A stretch of DNA of 64,000 nt, taken from positions 139,150,457-139,214,456 of the forward strand of contig CM056994.1 in the NCBI GenBank assembly GCA_029891345.1, written 5' to 3'. This DNA is from Dryococelus australis (taxonomy: Eukaryota > Arthropoda > Insecta > Phasmatodea > Phasmatidae). Shown piece by piece: positions 58,444 through 64,000 of this stretch. How positions within the stretch are numbered: position 1 is the first letter of the stretch; each line of letters starts with the position of its first letter. A program made the translations under genes and the position numbers. Below the pieces are notes generated by a model, which saw only the letters and a program-made list of their open reading frames with translations, was not told where the DNA came from and made no database searches.

Positions 58444-58986
58444 GGCTCACAACCGTCTGTAGTTTCCGTCAGTTGCCCGTCCGTCAGTCAGCTATCCGTC
58501 GATTTTTCGTCCTTCTATTGAAAGCGACTCACAACACTCCGTTGTCTGTGGATCCGTCGAGCCTGAAAATTTTCAGTGTTACCATCCAACAAAACTAACT
58601 TTCTCGTGCACAGTCGAATGTTTTTAATGAATGTAATAACTATATTCTCTTTCCCTAACGTAATTTATCAATATTTCCTCCGAAAATCTACAAGTTATAT
58701 TCAGTTCAATTCAAAGGTAAAATGTAAAAAAGTAAACATCTTCACTGCCTTGTGTGTTTAAAAAGAAAACATGCAGACAAATAAATAAACAAATGTTTTC
58801 CGACAGCCATGTTCAAGGAACGATATTACGAGGTGGTGGCGCGTCCATCCGCCCGTGGAAAGTTAAAGTTTTAGATATATTTGACGGATTGGTGGATATG
58901 AAAAAAGTTGCCCTGCGATTGGTTGAAGATCACGTGACTGACGGACAGACGGGAGACTGACGGATGAAAAGGATGGTTGTGAGTCC
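58444..58986. mobile_element. 543-bp MITE with AGCTT flanks
   Basis: The left end GGCTCACAACCGTCTG and the reversed right end GGACTCACAACCATCC continue inward to a shared CCGTCAG-x-TGCCCGTCCGTCAGTCA-like stretch, giving inverted repeats of about 55 bases with small gaps. AGCTT occurs directly outside both ends (58439-58443 and 58987-58991), a possible 5-bp target duplication. CCGTC or GACGG words are enriched in both ends. No transposase is inside. The superfamily is uncertain. Confidence 0.8.
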
Positions 58987-59780
58987 AGCTTAACTCTGCG
59001 ATATGGCTTTTCGATATCTATCGACTGGTAATGTCGCGAGTTTGGAACATCGTACAGTCACTGTCGTACTTGAAAGAATGTGCTGATTCCGTCATCTCCA
59101 ATTTAACTTCCACACAATGTAGTTAATTTTGAAATTTACAGCAATACTTTTCAGCTTTATTATGGCCTAAGAGCCATACTTGACCACCTAGGTGAGTGAT
59201 TTGTACTTACCTTTTGGTAAGTCGTTGTGGTAAATATTTGTTGCTTTATCGGTGCTCATTTAATGATACTTCCCTTGTAATTGTGTTCAGTACGGTTCCC
59301 CGGCTACACGACCTAGCCATTTTGGTGATTTGACCTCGGACTGTCTTGCTTACAAGTGATGGGAGCGCGGCCCACGCTATGGTTTGAGTGACAAGTGGTG
59401 TGTTGACCCCCCGACCACCGCCTTTTCTTCTTTATTTGGTCAGAATTTTATATCTGTTAAGCATGTGACTTTTTTTTATTACTGCATGACACCACAACAG
59501 TGGCTGCTTTCAACTCGCAGCACGGTGTTGGTGCACTGGACTCATTCACCCTTGTAAAATCATGTTAAAATTAGTTTCAATGTAATACCTTATTGTTAAA
59601 GGATGTTGGTATGGAATGATGTGGACGGTCATAAAATAGCCTATTTAGAAATCTTAACTATTTTGTTGGTCCTAAGATGATGTGAAAAAAGAGGAAGTAG
59701 TTAGTTAAATGATAATCATTTTACAAACCAGGTGCACCCTAAGTTTCATTTTTTTTTTACTGATATGATAAAAGACATCA
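58987..59780. other. No recognisable gene
   Basis: A GC-richer patch at 59160-59440 (ending GACCCCCCGACCACCGCC) stands out but has no open frame or motif I can place. Confidence 0.35.
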
Positions 59781-61060
59781 GGGGCCCGTTTAACGAAACT
59801 ACAAGTCTACAAGTTACAAGTGAAAAGACTTGAAACTTCGTGAGTAGTAAAATATTTATGTTTCGCAAATCTACAAGCGTTTACTAGTATCTACAAGTCG
59901 ATTTTTACATTTACAAGTGAGTTTTTGAATAGTTACAATTATTTCGGTTTCACGAATCTGCAAGCCTGCCCTAAAAACTTGTAAACAATATCGTTTTCTT
60001 ACAAGAACGGACAGATGGGTAGAAATTTCTACATGTTTGTAATATGTGTTTGTTAGGTGCATAAATAAATATATCTTAATTGTCTTGTAATTTATTTCCC
60101 TGTATTATAAACAGAATTTTTCAGTAGTAATTCAGAAAAATATCAACGAGTATAGAATGAACTTATGTATCCAAGACGTCGAAGAACATTTAAGGAAAGA
60201 GTAAATATGCAGTTTGAGAGTGTGTATGAATTCAATGAGATTTTTCGGTTGTCTTCTGAAAAACATGAAAACTTGCTTGCAGACATTGGTCATCTTTTTA
60301 CACCTGAAACGAAACGAAGTGCTTTTCTAACAGCAAAAATTAAATTGTGTGTTGCTCTTCACTGACTTGGTACAGGATGTCAGTATCATGTATTAGGTGA
60401 CATGCATGGGTTTTCTAAAGCATCAGTTTGCTGCTCTGTAAATTCGAAGTTGTTGATGCTGTAAATGTTGTAAAGTTCCCTGAAATTTTGGAGTGGCCAC
60501 AAATAATGGAACCCACTATTACAGGGTTTAATGCAGTAGCTGGGATGCCCATTGTTTGTAGTGTCGTGGATGGGACTCTTGTAAACATCTATGCTCCCAC
60601 TGAACATGAACAGTTAATAGACAGACATGGAAGTCATTCCGTTAACTGCATGGTCGTGTGTGGCCCAGGTATAAAGTTTTACTATGTTTCTGCTTACTTG
60701 CCAGTTAGTACACATGAAGCACGTGTTTTACGAAATAGTACTATATGTTTTCAAATGGATGAAGGTTGGCGACCATCTGAAAATGCTGTAATATTGGCCG
60801 ATTCTGCATACCTTCTTAACGAGTGGTTAATTCATCCTGCAAGATATGACAATGGAGACCCAGCTGTGCATTTTTTTTTCAATAGGTCACAAAAACAAAC
60901 TCGTAGAATTATTGAAAATGACATTGATATATTGAAAGAAAAATTCCGCTACATTAACTATCATTGTGTTAATGCTGCATATGCAGGGTGCATTTTTACT
61001 TGCTGTGTTACATTGTGCAACATTTCAAGAGCCCCGAATGACATACCTGCACAAAACTAA
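59781..61060 (+). pseudogene. PIF/Harbinger transposase (HARBI1-like), broken
   Basis: The plus-strand coding remnant starts at 60165. The N-terminal part 60165-60365 ends at a TGA that stands where the family has a Trp or Arg residue, and LGTGCQYHVLGDMHGFSKAS follows in frame. A frameshift near 60430 leads into the 210-codon frame to 61060. The catalytic blocks are readable: VCSVVDGTLVNIYAP (first Asp), RHGSHSVNCMVVCG, VILADSAYLLNEWLIHP (second Asp), and RSQKQTRRIIENDIDILKEK (Glu). These match the HARBI1 pattern IDGT, GDSGYP, and VE-x-x-F. The upstream DNA 59781-60000 carries a terminal-like GGGGCCCGTTTAACGAAACT and repeated CTACAAG words. The right terminus and the Myb-like partner ORF were not found. 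Confidence 0.88.
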
Positions 61061-62149
61061 TTAAATATGTATAAATACCCATGAATAAATTAATGGAAAC
61101 GAATATATTAATGAGGAAATTACTCCAGCAGCTGAGAATCGCATACAAGAGCTTATAAATCATTTTAACTAACACATGAGATATGAATATCTAAACATTT
61201 TTGGCAATTACATATTACTGTAGTTTATTGCAAAATTAATTATTTATTTTAGGAGTGGGCCTTAAAATGCATTTAAACATAGGTATTTTGTTTTGTTTTA
61301 TTACATCCATAAGATTTTTTTTTCAATACATAGCTGTACAAATATATTGGACAAGTCAAATTACAATTTACAAAGTTTATACATTGGGCATTGTAATCAC
61401 ACACATATATGTCAGATAACACGTACGCGCATCATATTGTTTCTTCAAAATTTTATTAATCTTTTCCAACATACTGTGAGACGTCGTCATTTTGCTGAAA
61501 CAGAAGGAAAGGAAACGAGAAAAACGGTACAAGAAATGCGTACAATGACATGCTATGCAGTAATTGTACTTTAGATATTCACCTGCACTATAAAATACAC
61601 GTTTAGTAAAAAATTCTTTCAACAGTTTTTTTAAGAGTTTTTGGTTCGAGATGCAAATTTCTCGAAGGTGTTGTAACTTATTGATAAGTTGGCAACCAAG
61701 GTAGTATAGGCCTTTCTTGACAAGTTTTAAGTTAACAGCAGCCACGTGTACGTGTTTTTTAATTTTAGCGTTAAGCTAATGAAAGGACACATTTTTGTGA
61801 AATACGTTACTGTTTTTGGTCATGAATATATGTACTGAAAACATGTACTCGCATGCAAATGTTAATATCTGAGATCTGTAAAAGAGGTCTACATGAGTCG
61901 TGACTTTCTTTTGCCACTGATTATTCTTGCAGCTCTATTCTTTTTTTTTTTTGTGAAACTCTTTTTCGCTGTCAGTGGAATTACCCCAAAGAAATTATAC
62001 CATAATACACAATGGAATGAAAATATGCAAAATAAACCATTTCTGTTGTATTTTTGTTTAAGACCTCTGCAACACCCCACAGAACAAAACAGGCTGAACT
62101 CAGTTTATGTCAAATATACACAATGTGAGATTTCCCATTTAGTAAATTG
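61061..62149. other. No recognisable gene
   Basis: The overlapping frames 61293-61574 (plus), 61377-61745 (minus, 122 codons) and 61893-62174 (plus) show no motif. The minus one has Leu/Lys heptad-like stretches and might be a relic of a Harbinger partner protein, but I cannot support that. Confidence 0.35.
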
Positions 62150-64000
62150 TCTACTTTTAAGGCAAGACACTTAGTCACTGATGTTTAATTAAATTTGTCT
62201 CTTTTACTATTGACATATGAATTAGGGTTTTTTCTGTTCTTGTTCGGAAATTCATAAGATATGTTTTGTGTAGGTTGAGATCTAATTTGTTTGCAGTAAA
62301 CCATGCATTTAGGTATGCAAATGTTGTGTCTGTTATTTTTTTGTGTAAGATCATTTAGTCAGACTCCGCAGACTAAGATGCTGGTATCACCTGCAAATAA
62401 AATTGGAGTAGTTCCTGGGTTAAGGCACATGGAAGGTCATTTATATAAACTAGGAAGAGTAGGGGGCCTGATTTGATTCTAATATTGATCCATGCTTGAT
62501 ATTTCCTGGTTCAGAGTAGAACGAAGTAGCTTTTCGTTTGATCTGCACTTGTCTGTTTGAAAGGTATGAGCTTATTAGTTTATTTGATGTACCTGAGACT
62601 CCATAAAACTTTAATTTTTCTATAAGTATGTTGTGATTTACACAGTCAAATGCTTTAGTGAGATCGTAAAATATTCCAACCGATGGCATCATTTTTTCAA
62701 GTGCATTAAGAATGCCATTAGTTAGTTTGAAAATTGTGTCCTTTGTTGACATATTTTTCCAAAAGCCAAATTGGAGATTTGATAAGATTTAGCGATTCTC
62801 AAAATGTTGCAGCAACCTCCTGCAAATAAGTTTTCAATTACTTTTGAGAAGGATGTAAGAAGTTAGATAGGTCTATAATTGTTTACTTCAGTCTTGCCTC
62901 CTTTCCTGAACAATGGTGTTACCATAGCCTATTTGAGTCTGTCTGGAAACAATCCTGTATTGAATATATCATTACAAATATGGCTTAATGGAACACTGAA
63001 TTCAAAAGCGCATTGCTTTAATAACCTACAGCTAATACCACTATAGACACTAGGTAATTTTGGTTACAAAGAATTGATTGTTTTCTCCACTTCTTTTGGA
63101 GTTGCGTTTGTAAAAGATATAGCAGGGTATTCTGTACCCGTAGTGCAGGAATGTGGTTTATATCTTGTTTAATATTTTTATTAATCATGATTTCTACGAC
63201 ATTTAAGTAGTCTGAATTAAATGTATCTGCGACTAATTCAGGGTCTGGGGATATCCAGTCATCTACTTTTAGGTTTACAACTGGACATTGCTCTGTTGTT
63301 CTTCCTGTTGTGTTTTTTTTTACAATATTCCATGTTATGCAATATTTCTTGCAGTGATTCATTGTGCCCGGGTTGCTGCTAGTTCTGGCAGCCTTGTACA
63401 GCATTGTTTCCGCAGAAAATTTTAATTCCTTTGGAGAGCTATAAATTTTTCTATGGATTTGTATTACTGTGGATCATTTAGGATGGGAAACATTTTTCAA
63501 AACAATGGAGAACTTAGTTAAGAAAAGAGTTGAATTTTTCATTTGCTTCGTTACAAGTGTTCAATGTTGACCATTGCTCCCTGCTGAGCTCACTTTTGAA
63601 TAGTAATACATTTCCCAGCGAAAAATGTTGTATATTCTTATAATAAATTGTTTTGGAGGGCATTTTTATGGAAGAAATAGCTAATATTTGTGTATCATAA
63701 TCTGATAAGCCATTTATTATTGGGAGACAGTAGGGCTCTGTAACTGTGTTACTATCAATGAAAATGTTATCAATTGCTGTCTGACTGGTTTCTTCTATTC
63801 TGGTAGCAAAGTTTACTACAATTTAAGTTTGAATGTACTGAGCAGATTATCGAGTTCAGTTCTTTGGTTGCTTTCTTTTAAATAATCAATTCCAACATCT
63901 CCACAGAGAATAATTTCTATATTGGCTCTGTAAATGGCTTTAAGATTTACTTGAATTTATTTAGGTATTTCAATTCGTCTCACTTTTGAAAACTTGCATT
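62150..64000 (-). pseudogene. Jockey-like LINE ORF2, truncated by window edge
   Basis: On the minus strand, from the right edge inward, the end of an APE-type endonuclease domain is read first (QTAIDNIFID block near 63780-63750, then INGLSDYDTQIL). A linker follows (TWNIVKKNTTGR, DTFNSDYLNVV, 63018-63404), and then the RT. RT landmarks are PLFRKGGKTEVNNYRP near 62910-62870, FGFWKNMSTKDTIFKL and GIFYDLTKAFDCVNHNILIE (62750-62600, first RT Asp intact in AFDC), SSYLSNRQ, FLVYINDLP, and ILFAGDTSIL near 62390. Active elements have FADD in the last block, so one catalytic Asp is Gly here. The thumb block NAWFTANKLDLNLHKTYL ends near 62260. Frameshifts and stops are present. Elements of this clade copy themselves by target-primed reverse transcription. 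Confidence 0.9.

Noticed and set aside
59190-59225. ACTTACCTTTTGGTAAGT as a U1 snRNA 5' end or splice pair
   Set aside because: It is a short palindrome. The rest of a U1 gene is absent.
61377-61745. Minus frame as the Harbinger Myb-like partner protein
   Set aside because: Position would suit, but no SANT/Myb tryptophan pattern is visible. Leu/Lys-rich composition alone is not enough.

Overview
The window reads as repeat-dominated nuclear DNA of an animal, most likely an insect with a large genome. It is AT-rich and has no operon structure. It carries tRNA-derived SINEs of a type familiar from insects, Tc1/mariner, pogo-like and PIF/Harbinger DNA transposons, Jockey-type LINE pieces and an envelope-bearing Gypsy-like retroelement. 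The insect order cannot be fixed from the sequence alone. No complete host protein-coding gene could be recognised. The best non-transposon coding signals are small C2HC/C2H2 zinc-finger exon-like modules on the minus strand.

Layout. 1-7 kb: mostly unannotatable AT-rich DNA with a decayed Tc1-like transposase (3.1-3.96 kb) and a tRNA-type SINE (4.63-4.88 kb). 7.06-8.86 kb: first copy (A) of an unfamiliar composite repeat containing exon-like 70-71 nt duplications with splice-site-like ends. 9.0-11.5 kb: a TA-flanked MITE and duplicated zinc-finger modules. 13.7-22.2 kb: a minus-strand Gypsy/errantivirus-like element (gag, protease, RT, RNase H, integrase, env-like region) with many inactivating changes. 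A 1,191-bp Tc1-like transposon with precise 32-bp TIRs and a TA duplication sits inside its env-like part. 22.6-25 kb: paralogous zinc-finger-module DNA and a second gag fragment.

26.2-30.0 kb: second copy (B) of the composite repeat, expanded by microsatellites and an array of roughly 118-bp satellite units. 30.05-31.06 kb: about 27 tandem units of about 38 bp, each carrying a tRNA box A-like motif on the minus strand. 31.5-33.6 kb: a long inverted-repeat hairpin followed by a decayed mariner-like transposon with 55-bp TIRs. 35.8-36.8 kb: a triplicated 124-bp motif followed by a gag-like fragment. 39.9-40.4 kb: a Jockey-type LINE ORF1 zinc-knuckle fragment. 43.4-44.5 kb (minus) and 46.4-49.0 kb (plus): two divergent members of one DDE-transposase-like protein family (DUF7869-like, as far as I recognise it), facing away from each other. 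49.5-64 kb: LINE RT fragments, a pogo-type MITE, another SINE, two further MITEs, a PIF/Harbinger transposase (59.8-61.1 kb), and a Jockey-like LINE running off the right edge.

Almost every coding feature is a broken transposable-element gene, so no working pathway can be described. The least explained parts are the composite A/B repeat with its satellite arrays, the box A-like array, the duplicated zinc-finger modules, and the DDE-like protein at 43.7-44.5 kb, which still has an 828-bp open frame.
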